From Burkholderiaceae bacterium (GTDB taxonomy: Bacteria > Pseudomonadota > Gammaproteobacteria > Burkholderiales > Burkholderiaceae_E): a DNA stretch of 26,091 bases. The notes under the pieces were generated by a model, which was not told the origin of the DNA, searched no databases, and saw nothing but the letters and a program-made list of their open reading frames with translations. The stretch lies in assembly GCA_023258775.1 (NCBI GenBank), contig JALQWJ010000001.1:1-26091 (forward strand), in the 5' to 3' direction. Every line of letters begins with the position of its first letter. The stretch's first letter is position 1. The position numbers were made by a program, and so were the translations under genes. Below are positions 1-8,344 of the stretch, in pieces.

Positions 1-172
1 AGGAAAGCCTGCCGATGTGATGCAAGGTGAACTCATCGTTTATGACAGCCGCAAAGAGCGCTACGAGGTAAGCCGCTCAGGCTCCACCCCAAACCTTAGC
101 CGGCAAGCAACAAATCCCTCAGGCCGCGTCCGGGTCGTGATTCAACCAAAACCTGAAAGCAAGCAACCCTAA
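1..172 (+). CDS. lptA: LptA, LPS export periplasmic protein (3' end only)
   Basis: This is the last 56 codons of a gene that begins upstream of the window; the frame starts at base 2 and ends at a TAA at 170-172. The visible residues include [18 protein letters not shown], the end of the beta-jellyroll (OstA-like) fold of LptA, followed by a basic, Pro/Gln/Lys-rich tail. LptA forms the periplasmic bridge that carries lipopolysaccharide from the inner-membrane LptBFGC transporter to the outer-membrane LptDE translocon. The stop codon overlaps the lptB start (TAATG), so the two are probably translationally coupled. Identity rests on this fragment and on the fixed lptA-lptB-rpoN order in proteobacteria; the N-terminus and signal peptide are not visible. 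Confidence 0.85.
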   Translation, partial: GKPADVMQGELIVYDSRKERYEVSRSGSTPNLSRQATNPSGRVRVVIQPKPESKQP

Positions 173-909
173 TGACTCTTTCGAGCGTCTTGCTGCAGGC
201 TCAGGGCTTAAGCAAAAGCTATCGAAGGCGCAAGGTCGTCGACCAGGTCTCGCTCGAAGTTGCTTCGGGTGAGGTCGTGGGCCTACTGGGACCCAACGGG
301 GCTGGAAAAACAACCTGTTTTTACATGCTCGTGGGGCTGATCGCGAGTGATGCAGGCCTCATAAGCCTGGAAGGTCAGCCCATCGGCCACCTTCCGATCC
401 ACCGACGAGCAAAGATGGGGCTTTCCTACTTGCCACAAGAAAATTCTGTTTTTCGACAGCTTACGGTTGAAGAAAACATTCTTGCAGTCTTGCAACTCAA
501 CGCGACAAGTTCACGCGAAGCACAGCGAGATCGGCTCGAACATTTACTTGGCGAATTGCAAATCGAACATATAAGACGGCAACCAGCCATCGCGCTTTCC
601 GGGGGTGAGCGAAGGCGGGTTGAAATTGCCCGAGCCTTGGCAACATCGCCCCGTTTCGTACTGCTTGACGAACCCTTTGCAGGCGTTGATCCCATTGCGG
701 TCATCGAAATTCAGCGCATTGTTTCATTCCTACGCGATCGAGGCATCGGTGTTTTGATTACTGATCATAACGTTCGAGAAACACTTGGTATTTGTGATCG
801 TGCTTATATATTAAACGATGGGAGAGTCCTCGCAGACGGCAGACCACAAGCATTGATCGCCAATGAGCAGGTGAGAAAGGTCTATCTCGGTGAACATTTC
901 AAGATGTAG
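172..909 (+). CDS. lptB: LptB, LPS export ABC transporter ATPase
   Basis: A 245-residue ABC ATPase of normal LptB length. Walker A is GPNGAGKTT at residues 40-48, the Q-loop glutamine is Q89 in [10 protein letters not shown], the ABC signature LSGGE is at 142-146, Walker B FVLLDEP is at 162-168 and the switch histidine is H199 in ITDHNV. The YLPQE and FAGVDP contexts are characteristic of LptB rather than of general amino-acid importers. In the family, LptB powers LptFG, pulling LPS out of the inner membrane. The ATG overlaps the lptA stop, and rpoN follows after 30 bases, a classic arrangement. No residue needed for ATP hydrolysis is missing. Confidence 0.97.
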   Translation: MTLSSVLLQAQGLSKSYRRRKVVDQVSLEVASGEVVGLLGPNGAGKTTCFYMLVGLIASDAGLISLEGQPIGHLPIHRRAKMGLSYLPQENSVFRQLTVEENILAVLQLNATSSREAQRDRLEHLLGELQIEHIRRQPAIALSGGERRRVEIARALATSPRFVLLDEPFAGVDPIAVIEIQRIVSFLRDRGIGVLITDHNVRETLGICDRAYILNDGRVLADGRPQALIANEQVRKVYLGEHFKM

Positions 910-939
910 ATCATATAGAGAACGATCTATTCTCCGCTA

Positions 940-2625
940 ATGAAACCTACGCTTCAGTTTCGAATCGCACAGCAACTCACGCTGACACCTCAACTACAGC
1001 AGGCAATTCGCATGCTGCAAATGTCATCGCTTGAACTCGCCCACGAAGTGGAACAAGCGCTTCGAGATAATCCATTTCTGGAACGCACAGATGAGAATCT
1101 CGATAGCCTCGGCTCGGGGGATTTTCAGTCTGCCGAAAACGTCCACGAGCCTGAGTCTTTGGGCGGTGCCCAGAACAAGGAGGCGCGGCACGAAAACCTT
1201 TCAATGTATCTTACGGCGACCGAACGAGGGCCTGACACTGATGAGCATCGATTTCTAGACGCTAAGCCTCATGCCCTGAACGAACAAGCGATCGATGGCT
1301 TGCAATCGCTGCCTTTTGAAACCACAGAAGGCTTTGCAAGCATTGGCGCAAGCGAGGATCTCAGGCAAGTCCAACATGCAGATGATGCCGGCCAGTTTTC
1401 AAACCATGAAAGCTCGCCAGCCGCCGATGACCCTAAGGCCTGGGAACAGGCTGCCTGGGACTTGCAAGCAAGAAACCGACATGAAGCAGATGACGAAGAG
1501 CGTCATCGCGATTGGCGTAGCACTGAAGATTTGTTGAGTGATCACTTAAAGCAGCAATTGCTCGCCTGTCATGTGACCGAACGCGACCGGGCACTGGTGC
1601 AATGGTTGATTGATGCGCTTGACGAAGACGGGATGTTGAGGGAATCGATTGCATCAATTCAGGAGAGCCTGCCACAAGAGGCTCAGGTTGACGGCGATGA
1701 ACTGCTGGCTGCCCTCAAACTTTTGCAAAGTTTCGACCCTCCAGGGGTTGGCGCGCGCGATACGGTCGAATGCCTCAGCATTCAACTGCGTCAACGCGAT
1801 GTAAACGAGACTCAAGTGCTAGCTCTGCGTCTGGTCAATGAGCATCTGGAAACGCTTGCCAAACACGATTTTGTTCGCCTACGTCGGCAGCTTGGATGTA
1901 GTGAGATTGCGCTACAACAGGCCCACCGCCTTGTTTTAAGCTTAAGCCCTCGCCCGGCTGCTGGCTTTAGGGGTGCCGAACCGCTTCCCTTTGTCGTGCC
2001 CGATGTGCTTGTGCGACAAGTCGGTCAAGGTTGGCAGGCATTTTTGATCCGTGGCTCACTACCGGAGATTCGCCTCAATGAGCATTATGTACGGCTACTG
2101 AGGCAAAATAAGTCTCCGAAAACTGATGCGCCAGGCTTGGGCGATCAGGTGCAGTCGGCACGATGGCTGGTGAAGAATCTCAAGCAACGTGGGCAAACCA
2201 TCTTGCGGGTATCGCGTTTCATCGTTGAGCACCAGCAGCGCTTTTTTAGTGCTGGCGAAGTCGCTATGCGACCGCTTGCCATGCGTATGGTTGCCGAGGC
2301 GCTCGAATTGCACGAGTCAACCATCTCGAGGGTTACCAGTCAAAAATACATGCTTACCCCACGAGGGACTTTTGAGCTGAAATATTTTTTCACCGCACAA
2401 GTCGGCCAAGAATCCGCTGGCGATTCAGCACAATCGAGCACCGCGATTCGAGCTCGTGTCAAAGCGATAATCGGCCAGGAAATGCCCGATAAACCGCTCT
2501 CGGATGCACGGATTGCCGAGCTTTTGTCCAGCGAAGGCAGCCAGGTTGCCAGGCGCACCGTCGCAAAGTACCGCGAATCACTGAAGATTGCACCCGCATC
2601 ACAGCGGCGCAAAAGACGAATCTGA
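940..2625 (+). CDS. rpoN: RNA polymerase sigma-54 factor RpoN
   Basis: A 561-residue sigma-54. Region I, near the N-terminus, is Gln/Leu-rich (QQLTLTPQLQQAIRMLQ, about residues 11-27) and contacts activator and promoter melt. The core-binding domain follows from about residue 185, then a helix-turn-helix (LHESTISRVTSQKYM), and the RpoN box ARRTVAKYRE at 537-546 reads the -24 element. The protein is longer than the usual 480-500 residues because region II, about residues 50-185, is an extended acidic linker. RpoN directs transcription of nitrogen and other genes together with AAA+ enhancer-binding proteins. Only 30 bases separate it from lptB and no strong Shine-Dalgarno is visible. The downstream genes hpf and ptsN are its usual neighbours. 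Confidence 0.97.
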   Translation: MKPTLQFRIAQQLTLTPQLQQAIRMLQMSSLELAHEVEQALRDNPFLERTDENLDSLGSGDFQSAENVHEPESLGGAQNKEARHENLSMYLTATERGPDTDEHRFLDAKPHALNEQAIDGLQSLPFETTEGFASIGASEDLRQVQHADDAGQFSNHESSPAADDPKAWEQAAWDLQARNRHEADDEERHRDWRSTEDLLSDHLKQQLLACHVTERDRALVQWLIDALDEDGMLRESIASIQESLPQEAQVDGDELLAALKLLQSFDPPGVGARDTVECLSIQLRQRDVNETQVLALRLVNEHLETLAKHDFVRLRRQLGCSEIALQQAHRLVLSLSPRPAAGFRGAEPLPFVVPDVLVRQVGQGWQAFLIRGSLPEIRLNEHYVRLLRQNKSPKTDAPGLGDQVQSARWLVKNLKQRGQTILRVSRFIVEHQQRFFSAGEVAMRPLAMRMVAEALELHESTISRVTSQKYMLTPRGTFELKYFFTAQVGQESAGDSAQSSTAIRARVKAIIGQEMPDKPLSDARIAELLSSEGSQVARRTVAKYRESLKIAPASQRRKRRI

Positions 2626-2679
2626 TGTATTGTTTTCAGACGGACATTCCTAAGCGCGGTTTTTTACCAAGGAGCTTTT

Positions 2680-3003
2680 ATGAATCTGTCAATTCATGGA
2701 CATCACGTTGAAGTTACGCCAGCCTTGCGCAGTTATCTCATGAGCAAACTTGAGCGTATCCATCGACATTTTGACCAGGTGGTTGATGCTGACGTTTTTA
2801 TGTCCGTGGATAAGCTTGAACAGAAAATTGAAGTGAATTTGCACGTCAAAGGTAAGGAGCTCTTCGCTGAGTGTAAAAATGCGGATCTTTACGCTGCAAT
2901 CGACCTCGTTGTGGATAAACTTGACCGGCAGGTTCTCAAGTACAAGGAGCAAAGGCATGCCCATCAGGCGATAAGCCTCGGGCGTCAATCAGCCATGCAA
3001 TAG
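2680..3003 (+). CDS. hpf: Ribosome hibernation promoting factor, short form
   Basis: A 107-residue protein of the HPF/YfiA family (NLSIHGHHVEVTPALRSYL at the N-terminus; FAECKNADLYAAIDLVVDKL in the middle). The fold is beta-alpha-beta-beta-beta-alpha, and the helix KLDRQVLKYKEQRHAH provides the basic face that enters the ribosome decoding site. The length matches the short form, which lacks the C-terminal dimerisation domain of long HPF; in the family the short form promotes 100S ribosome dimers in stationary phase. An AAGGAG ribosome binding site lies at 2669-2674, six bases before the ATG. It sits between rpoN and ptsN as in most beta- and gammaproteobacteria. One base separates its stop from the ptsN start. 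Confidence 0.95.
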   Translation: MNLSIHGHHVEVTPALRSYLMSKLERIHRHFDQVVDADVFMSVDKLEQKIEVNLHVKGKELFAECKNADLYAAIDLVVDKLDRQVLKYKEQRHAHQAISLGRQSAMQ

Positions 3004-3004
3004 C

Positions 3005-3469
3005 ATGAACAAGATCACACAGCTCATCCCCGAATCTAATCTGCTGCTCAACCTTGAGGCGAGCAGCAAAAAGCGACTCTTCGAACAAACTGGCTTGATG
3101 TTCGAAAACCACCACGGACTTGCAAGCAGTAAGGTCTTTGATTCCCTGTTCGCTCGCGAGCGACTTGGCTCAACCGGGCTCGGGGCTGGGGTAGCAATTC
3201 CTCATGGACGAATCAAGGGCCTCAAACAAGCGCTTGGCGCTTTCGTAAGACTTGCCAAGCCCTTGCCCTTTGATGCGCCCGATGGTCAACCGGTGAGCTT
3301 GGTCTTTTTTCTGTTGGTACCCGAACATGCCAATCAGGAACACTTGGAGCTATTGTCGGAACTGGCTGAAATGCTTTCGGATGAGCGTTTCAGAGCAGGT
3401 TTGAATCAAGCGCCTGATCGCGCCGAAGTTCACCGGATCATGCAGGGTTGGCAGCCTCAAGCTGCCTAA
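3005..3469 (+). CDS. ptsN: PTS IIA-like nitrogen-regulatory protein (EIIA-Ntr)
   Basis: A 154-residue single-domain EIIA of the fructose/mannitol type. The phospho-accepting histidine is H67 in the motif GAGVAIPHGRI. No sugar permease is fused or adjacent, so this is the regulatory nitrogen PTS form rather than a transporter. In the family it is phosphorylated through EI-Ntr and NPr and then modulates potassium transport, stress and nitrogen/carbon responses by binding partners in its unphosphorylated state. The EI and NPr genes are not in the window. The start is one base after the hpf stop, and hprK follows 18 bases later, which fits a shared transcript. Confidence 0.95.
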   Translation: MNKITQLIPESNLLLNLEASSKKRLFEQTGLMFENHHGLASSKVFDSLFARERLGSTGLGAGVAIPHGRIKGLKQALGAFVRLAKPLPFDAPDGQPVSLVFFLLVPEHANQEHLELLSELAEMLSDERFRAGLNQAPDRAEVHRIMQGWQPQAA

Positions 3470-3487
3470 TCCAGGGTTTTCGCCATC

Positions 3488-4534
3488 ATGTCGGTGACCA
3501 TTCAACAGTTGTTCACCGAGACTGCCGAATCCTTAGGGCTGGCATGGGTCGACGGCGAGTGCGGTGCAGGTCGTTGCTTTTTGGAAAGCCTCAGAGAACC
3601 CGCCGACATGGTGGGCTACCTGAATTTGATCCACCCAAACCGATTGCATGTGATCGGTTCAAACGAGGTTGCTTATTACGAACGGCTTGATGACAGCCGA
3701 CGCGAAGCCTTTTTTGTCGAACTGCTCAAAGGCAGACCGCCCGCCATTGTGATGGCAGAGGGCTTGTCAGCGCCTGCAGAATTGCGTTCCCGCGCTCATG
3801 CCGATGATCTACCACTTTGGGTGTCGCCTTTGCCCGCCGCAAGAGTCATCGAGAGACTGCGCCAGCATCTCGGAAAAGCCATTGCCGAGCAAACCACCGT
3901 CCACGGGGTTTTGATGGATGTGCTTGGGCTTGGGGTGTTATTACAAGGCGAATCGGGCCTTGGCAAGAGCGAATTGGCCCTGGAGTTGATTAGCCGCGGC
4001 CATGGCCTGGTTGCCGACGATGTGGTGGAGCTAGCCCGAATCTCGCCAGTTCTGCTCGAGGGTAAGTGCCCAGCCTTGTTGCAGAATATGCTGGAAGTAC
4101 GCGGCCTTGGACTTCTTGATATTAGAACGATTTTTGGTGAAGCCGCAGTGCGCCGCAAGATCCGCCTACGGCTAATTGTTCATCTGATGCGACGCAGCAC
4201 CATGGAGCAGGAGTACGAGCGTTTACCCCTGCAGGCGATCACTCAAACGATATTAGGTATTGAAATTCCTAAGGTGGTCATTCCGGTGGCTGAAGGTCGA
4301 AATCTTGCCGTGCTTACTGAAGCTGCGGTGCGCTCGACGATCTTGCGATTGCGCGGCATCGATTCCATGCAGGCATTCTTTGAGCGGCAGCGCGCCTTGA
4401 TGGAGCAAGAGGAGCAAGCAAACTCAGGCTCGCTCGGGCAACAGCAGGAGAACAACGCTCAGACAGGAGAGATCGCCGCTAGACTGAGCGCCCACCAGAG
4501 TCAAGGCGCTTTACCTCAAGAGGGCAGCGTTTAA
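3488..4534 (+). CDS. hprK: HPr(Ser) kinase/phosphorylase
   Basis: A 348-residue bifunctional HPr kinase/phosphorylase. The N-terminal domain is followed by the HprK core: VHGVLMDVLGLGVLLQGES from H139 on, P-loop GESGLGKS at 154-161, RGHGLVADD at 170-178, and the family signature LEVRGLGLLDI at 202-212. In Gram-positive bacteria it phosphorylates HPr on serine for carbon control. In betaproteobacteria it occurs with an incomplete PTS and probably acts on HPr/NPr-type proteins. The C-terminal tail after about residue 300 is Gln/Glu-rich (EQEEQ, GQQQEN) and likely disordered, extending the protein beyond the usual 310-320 residues. An AGGG about ten bases upstream serves as a weak ribosome binding site. 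rapZ begins three bases after the stop. Confidence 0.95.
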   Translation: MSVTIQQLFTETAESLGLAWVDGECGAGRCFLESLREPADMVGYLNLIHPNRLHVIGSNEVAYYERLDDSRREAFFVELLKGRPPAIVMAEGLSAPAELRSRAHADDLPLWVSPLPAARVIERLRQHLGKAIAEQTTVHGVLMDVLGLGVLLQGESGLGKSELALELISRGHGLVADDVVELARISPVLLEGKCPALLQNMLEVRGLGLLDIRTIFGEAAVRRKIRLRLIVHLMRRSTMEQEYERLPLQAITQTILGIEIPKVVIPVAEGRNLAVLTEAAVRSTILRLRGIDSMQAFFERQRALMEQEEQANSGSLGQQQENNAQTGEIAARLSAHQSQGALPQEGSV

Positions 4535-4537
4535 ACC

Positions 4538-5392
4538 ATGCGTCTGATTTTGGTTACGGGACTATCTGGTTCTGGGAAATCGGTCGCCATCCGAGAGCTT
4601 GAGGACAATGGTTTTTTTTGTATCGATAACCTGCCTTCACGGTTTTTGCTCGAAGTCTGTCAGGCGCTGCAACTCGAAGGCCATCAACGGGTTGCAGTTG
4701 CGATCGATTCGAGAAGTCCATCGTCGCTGCCATCGCTGCGTCAGGTATTGAGAACACTTTCCAATATCGGTATGGAAACACAAACGATCTTTCTAGAGGC
4801 ACGCGACCATGAACTGGTCCAACGATTTTCCGAAACAAGGCGCAGACATCCGCTTGCGCCAGGTGGCGATCAACTTGAAGCGCAGGGATTAAGGGAGGCG
4901 ATCGCCAAGGAAAGATCAATGCTTGAGTCGGTCCGTCAGGGCGCTGCCACACTCGACTCAACCGGGGTTCATCCAAGACAATTGCGGCGCTGGATACGCG
5001 AGATCGCCGCAACCACTGCGCAAAGTATCACGCTTAGCCTTGAGTCTTTCGCGTTCAAGCATGGCGTGCCCGAACATGCCGATCTACTTTTTGATGCGCG
5101 ATGTTTGCCCAACCCGCATTATGAAGATCATCTCCGCTTGCTTGATGGCCGCGACCTCGCCGTAGCGAACTATCTCGAAGCAAGCGAACAGGGACCGGCA
5201 CTTGTCAGTTCGATCGAAGCCTGGTTACGGCGCTGGCTTCCCGAGTATGCGCAGGACCAACGCTCTTATCTGACGGTTGCCATCGGTTGTACCGGCGGGC
5301 AACATCGATCGGTATGGGCTGTGGAACAGCTTGGTCAAAGACTTGCAGATCTTGGTGCCATCGTTCGACACCGAGGGCTTGTTCATGACTAA
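4538..5392 (+). CDS. rapZ: RapZ, nucleotide-binding RNase adapter protein
   Basis: A 284-residue RapZ/YvcJ family protein. The N-terminal P-loop GLSGSGKS is at residues 8-15, followed by FFCIDNLP. The C-terminal domain carries DARCLPNPHY at 186-195 and GCTGGQHRSV at 250-259, two family-defining motifs. In enterobacteria RapZ binds the small RNA GlmZ and presents it to RNase E, controlling glucosamine-6-phosphate synthase, and it senses glucosamine-6-phosphate. Whether that RNA circuit exists in betaproteobacteria cannot be judged here. It is three bases from hprK and sits in the ptsN-hprK cluster as in other members of the class. No active motif is missing. Confidence 0.95.
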   Translation: MRLILVTGLSGSGKSVAIRELEDNGFFCIDNLPSRFLLEVCQALQLEGHQRVAVAIDSRSPSSLPSLRQVLRTLSNIGMETQTIFLEARDHELVQRFSETRRRHPLAPGGDQLEAQGLREAIAKERSMLESVRQGAATLDSTGVHPRQLRRWIREIAATTAQSITLSLESFAFKHGVPEHADLLFDARCLPNPHYEDHLRLLDGRDLAVANYLEASEQGPALVSSIEAWLRRWLPEYAQDQRSYLTVAIGCTGGQHRSVWAVEQLGQRLADLGAIVRHRGLVHD

Positions 5393-5404
5393 ATCATTTA
5401 CAGT

Positions 5405-6013
5405 ATGAATAACGTACCAATTTTTCCACTCAGTTATCCGCTTTTTGAGGAGGGTGTATTACCGCTTCAAATATTTGAGCAACGATATCTTGATTTGGTA
5501 CGCGAGTGCACCCGCGAGGCCAAAGCCTTCGGTGTGTGCATGATTATTAAGGGCAAGGAAAGCGGTCAAGCAGCCGAACACGCTGAGGTTGGCACTCTTG
5601 CCTTGATTCGTGATTTTGATCAGACAGAAACAGGCCTGCTTTACATCCGTGCACTTGGTGATAAACGCTTTCGTGTTCGCAAGCGATGGGTGCAAACAAA
5701 CGCCTTGATAAGAGCTGATATCGAACTCTTAGACGATTTCGATGATCTCGCAGTCCAACCCAAGGACGATCAGTTTGAGAAGGTCAGGCAATTGCTCGAG
5801 CAACTGCACCAACAACTCAAACAGCAACACCCAGATGCTTTTCATAAGGTTATTGAAACCCCCTTGCGTTATCAGGACAGACCTTGGGTAACCAATCGCC
5901 TAATTGAACTCATACAGGTTCATCCGACCCAAAAGCAGCAGTGGCTTGAGGAGGCGAGCTCACGTCGTTTCGTTTCTCTATTTAACTATTTAGATCAACA
6001 AGGAGCCTTTTAG
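5405..6013 (+). CDS. LON N-terminal (substrate-binding) domain protein
   Basis: A 202-residue protein made of only the Lon N-terminal domain: IPIFPL-like start (VPIFPLSYPLFEEGVLPLQ), then FEQRYLDLV and GTLALIRDF, and a helical C-terminal half. There is no AAA+ or protease domain, so it is not Lon itself. Such stand-alone proteins are widespread in proteobacteria and are thought to bind proteins, but no biochemical role is established. It starts 12 bases after rapZ without a strong ribosome binding site. Its stop codon overlaps the stop of the oppositely oriented mutY (shared bases TTAG at 6010-6013), so no terminator separates the two convergent transcripts. Confidence 0.85.
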   Translation: MNNVPIFPLSYPLFEEGVLPLQIFEQRYLDLVRECTREAKAFGVCMIIKGKESGQAAEHAEVGTLALIRDFDQTETGLLYIRALGDKRFRVRKRWVQTNALIRADIELLDDFDDLAVQPKDDQFEKVRQLLEQLHQQLKQQHPDAFHKVIETPLRYQDRPWVTNRLIELIQVHPTQKQQWLEEASSRRFVSLFNYLDQQGAF

Positions 6014-7296
6014 TTGCTGGCTCCAATGAGTTGCCGCAAACATCGAGGAATCCCAAGGTTTAGGGCATCTTTGGGCTGAATCCAAAGAAATTGGTGATGC
6101 CCAACAAGAGGGTCCTCCACGCCATAAACCTGCGCCACGTCGCGGACTTGCAAATCCTCTTTTGATGTCACATCGCGATGCAAGCGAATATGAAGCAAGG
6201 GCGCATGAAGTCGAAAATGCGTAAAGCTTTGCGCCACATACGAATGCCAATCAAGCCGAGCATCTTGTTTTATGCTCGACTTTAGAACATTAAAAATAGG
6301 CCGCGCTATGGGCTGAGTGTCGAGGCGCTTCGTGTCGAGGCGCTGCGTGCAAGCTTGCTGCCAAAGCAAATGCATCGTCCTCATGATCGAAAGCTTGTCT
6401 ATTAGGGCCTGATCGGGCTGTGGGTTCGCCATCAAGTGCCCAATCAGTGATTCTGGTAAGGATTCAATTGTTGGCAGACTCCACATGGAGGCCCAAATAC
6501 CATGCTCGGGCCTGCGAATTAGCAATATGCTTTGTCCATCGCTAATCCACACCATCACCCAATAGCGAAGCGGCAATGACTTTTTCGGCTTGGCCAATGG
6601 GAGTGCGCGTTCTCTACCCTGGGATTTCGCTTTACAAACCGCCTGCAAGGGACACTGCTCGCAACGGGGCTGCCTTTGCAAGCAGCGGGTAGCCCCTAGA
6701 TCCATCAAGCCTTGTGTATACGCAGGCATATCCTCGCTTTGCGGTAACAAGGACTCTGCCAAGGACCAAAATGCATGAAGCGCCTTGCTGCTTTGCGTGT
6801 CGAGCTCAAGCGCAAAGACACGAGCCAGAACGCGCTTGACATTGCCATCGAGAATGGCCGCTCGCCGCTGAAATGCAAAGGCAGCGATCGCTGCGGCGGT
6901 CGAGCGCCCAATGCCTGGAAGCTCGGCCAGTGCTTGCTCTTCACGGGGAAACTCGCCCTGGAAACGCGCAACAATTGTTTGGGCACAAGCATGCAAAAGC
7001 TTTGCTCGGCGGTAGTAACCCAAGCCGCTCCACAAAGCCAGTACATCATCCAAAGAGGCTTGCGCAAGACAATGGATATCAGGAAAGCGGGCGATGAAGA
7101 CATCGTAGTAACGGGTGACCGTAGCGACCTGAGTTTGCTGCAGCATGATCTCGGACACCCAGATTCGATAGGGATCTTGAGTGTTTTGCCATGGCAGATC
7201 GTGACGACCTTCAAGACGCTGCCATCTCACGACTAAGGCTGCAAAGTCAGCCTTGGCGTCCGGCACTGTGGCCATCACCGTTGACAACGAAGGCAT
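6010..7296 (-). CDS. mutY: A/G-specific adenine DNA glycosylase MutY
   Basis: A 428-residue MutY that removes adenine mispaired with 8-oxoguanine. The HhH-GPD domain has catalytic E49 in WVSEIMLQQTQV, the helix-hairpin-helix LPGIGRSTA at about 126-134 and the essential aspartate D150 in ILDGNVKRVL. The [4Fe-4S] cluster cysteines are C205, C212, C215 and C221 (C-X6-C-X2-C-X5-C). The C-terminal Nudix-like 8-oxoG recognition domain starts near ILLIRRPEHGIW and ends with FLWIQPKDAL. The first ATG gives a 22-base overlap with mutM. A second ATG (residue 8, base 7275) forms a TGATG with the mutM stop and is an equally good start. A 15-bp tandem repeat in the C-terminal domain encodes RLDTKRLDTQ. 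Confidence 0.96.
   Translation of the reverse strand: MPSLSTVMATVPDAKADFAALVVRWQRLEGRHDLPWQNTQDPYRIWVSEIMLQQTQVATVTRYYDVFIARFPDIHCLAQASLDDVLALWSGLGYYRRAKLLHACAQTIVARFQGEFPREEQALAELPGIGRSTAAAIAAFAFQRRAAILDGNVKRVLARVFALELDTQSSKALHAFWSLAESLLPQSEDMPAYTQGLMDLGATRCLQRQPRCEQCPLQAVCKAKSQGRERALPLAKPKKSLPLRYWVMVWISDGQSILLIRRPEHGIWASMWSLPTIESLPESLIGHLMANPQPDQALIDKLSIMRTMHLLWQQACTQRLDTKRLDTQPIARPIFNVLKSSIKQDARLDWHSYVAQSFTHFRLHAPLLHIRLHRDVTSKEDLQVRDVAQVYGVEDPLVGHHQFLWIQPKDALNLGIPRCLRQLIGASN
6317..6346. repeat. 15-bp in-frame tandem duplication within mutY
   Basis: Two head-to-tail copies of a 15-base unit (6317-6331 and 6332-6346) differ at one base. On the coding strand they produce RLDTK followed by RLDTQ in a loop of the MutY C-terminal domain. 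The reading frame is kept. Confidence 0.85.
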
Positions 7297-8198
7297 GCGA
7301 AGCTTGAACGCTGAGCTTGGATGAAGCGCTTGATGCTTTCACCGCAACGCTGACAAGCTTTGCCTTCACTTGCATAAACCGTGTAGCGATTTTGGAATTC
7401 ACCGCTTTGCCCATGTGAACTCACAAAGTCGCGAAGCGTCGAGCCGCCCGCAGCAATTGCCTCGTCCAAAACCTCCACAATGCACTGGGCTAGCCGTTGA
7501 TAGCGTCTCAGCGAGATTCGCCCTGCACTGCGCCTCGGATCGATACCGGCCCGAAACAAGGCTTCGCAGGCGTAGATGTTGCCAACACCCACTACTGGCT
7601 CACCACTTAAAAGCCATGGTTTGACAGCAAGCTTGCGCCTGCGACTGCTGCGAAACAGGTGCTCGCCAGAAAACGCCTCATCAAAAGGCTCAGGTCCGAG
7701 CCTTGCAAGCAGCGCTTGCGCTCGTCCGAGCGAATGGGCATTTGCTGCTGACGCTTTATGATTTACTTCGTCCCCTGCTGCTGACGCCTTATGGTTTACT
7801 CCGTCCCCATCGGTATTGAGTGCTGGCGCTGTGTCACGCTCACTGAGCCACAAGACCGAACCAAAGCGCCTTGGGTCGTTGAATCTCAAGGACTGCCCGC
7901 CTTCAAACTCCCATTGCACATGATCGTGCTTTTGCAAGGGAGCCGTCGCCGCAATCAGTTGCACGGTTCCAGACATCCCAAGGTGAACAAGCATTGTCCC
8001 GCTTGTGAAACGAAAAAGCAGGTATTTCGACCGTCGCGAAACCTCAAGCAGCGCTTTTCCCTGGCAAGCTTGTGCTAAGTGTTCGCTGACCGGCCAGCGT
8101 AGCGAGGCGTTAAAGACCTGCATGCGTTCAAGCCTGCGTCCTTTCAACGCGGGGTTCAAGCCGCGACGAAGAACTTCAACTTCGGGTAACTCAGGCAT
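7275..8198 (-). CDS. mutM: Formamidopyrimidine-DNA glycosylase (Fpg/MutM)
   Basis: A 307-residue Fpg that excises 8-oxoguanine and formamidopyrimidines. The N-terminus is MPELPEVEVLRRGL with catalytic P2 and E3; K58 lies in SKYLLFRF; the H2TH region includes GVGNIYACEALFRAGI. The C-terminal zinc finger has C-X2-C, 16 residues, then C-X2-C (CQRCGES...CLRC) with the conserved QRSSF before it. Typical length is about 270; the excess is mainly an insert around residues 125-157 containing a duplicated 11-residue unit, just before the linker between the two domains. Transcription diverges from the TPR gene at 8345. A GAGG...AAAGG stretch precedes the ATG. mutY follows with overlap, giving a GO-repair operon. 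Confidence 0.97.
   Translation of the reverse strand: MPELPEVEVLRRGLNPALKGRRLERMQVFNASLRWPVSEHLAQACQGKALLEVSRRSKYLLFRFTSGTMLVHLGMSGTVQLIAATAPLQKHDHVQWEFEGGQSLRFNDPRRFGSVLWLSERDTAPALNTDGDGVNHKASAAGDEVNHKASAANAHSLGRAQALLARLGPEPFDEAFSGEHLFRSSRRRKLAVKPWLLSGEPVVGVGNIYACEALFRAGIDPRRSAGRISLRRYQRLAQCIVEVLDEAIAAGGSTLRDFVSSHGQSGEFQNRYTVYASEGKACQRCGESIKRFIQAQRSSFACLRCQR
7743..7808. repeat. 33-bp in-frame tandem duplication within mutM
   Basis: Two adjacent 33-base copies, 7743-7775 and 7776-7808, differ at three positions. Read on the minus strand they encode GDGVNHKASAA (residues 131-141) and GDEVNHKASAA (142-152). Of the three differences one changes an amino acid (G/E) and two are silent (Asn and Lys codons). 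Confidence 0.95.
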
Positions 8199-8344
8199 GG
8201 ACCTTTATCCTCAATAAGCGCGTGAATTCGATGGCAAAGAAAACCAAACCATGTGCCAAAACAAAAGGTCTGCGAAAAGCGTTTGTTGAGTTCGTCTTAC
8301 CGATGTCATCAACACAGTTTCGCGAATCCCGTTAGCATAGCGAA

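Noticed and set aside
4554..5012. 152-residue minus-strand open frame
   Set aside because: It is opposite rapZ, which carries its full set of motifs; the translated sequence has no domain character.
5405..6013. Lon protease
   Set aside because: Only the N-terminal substrate-binding domain is present; there is no Walker motif or Ser-Lys protease dyad.
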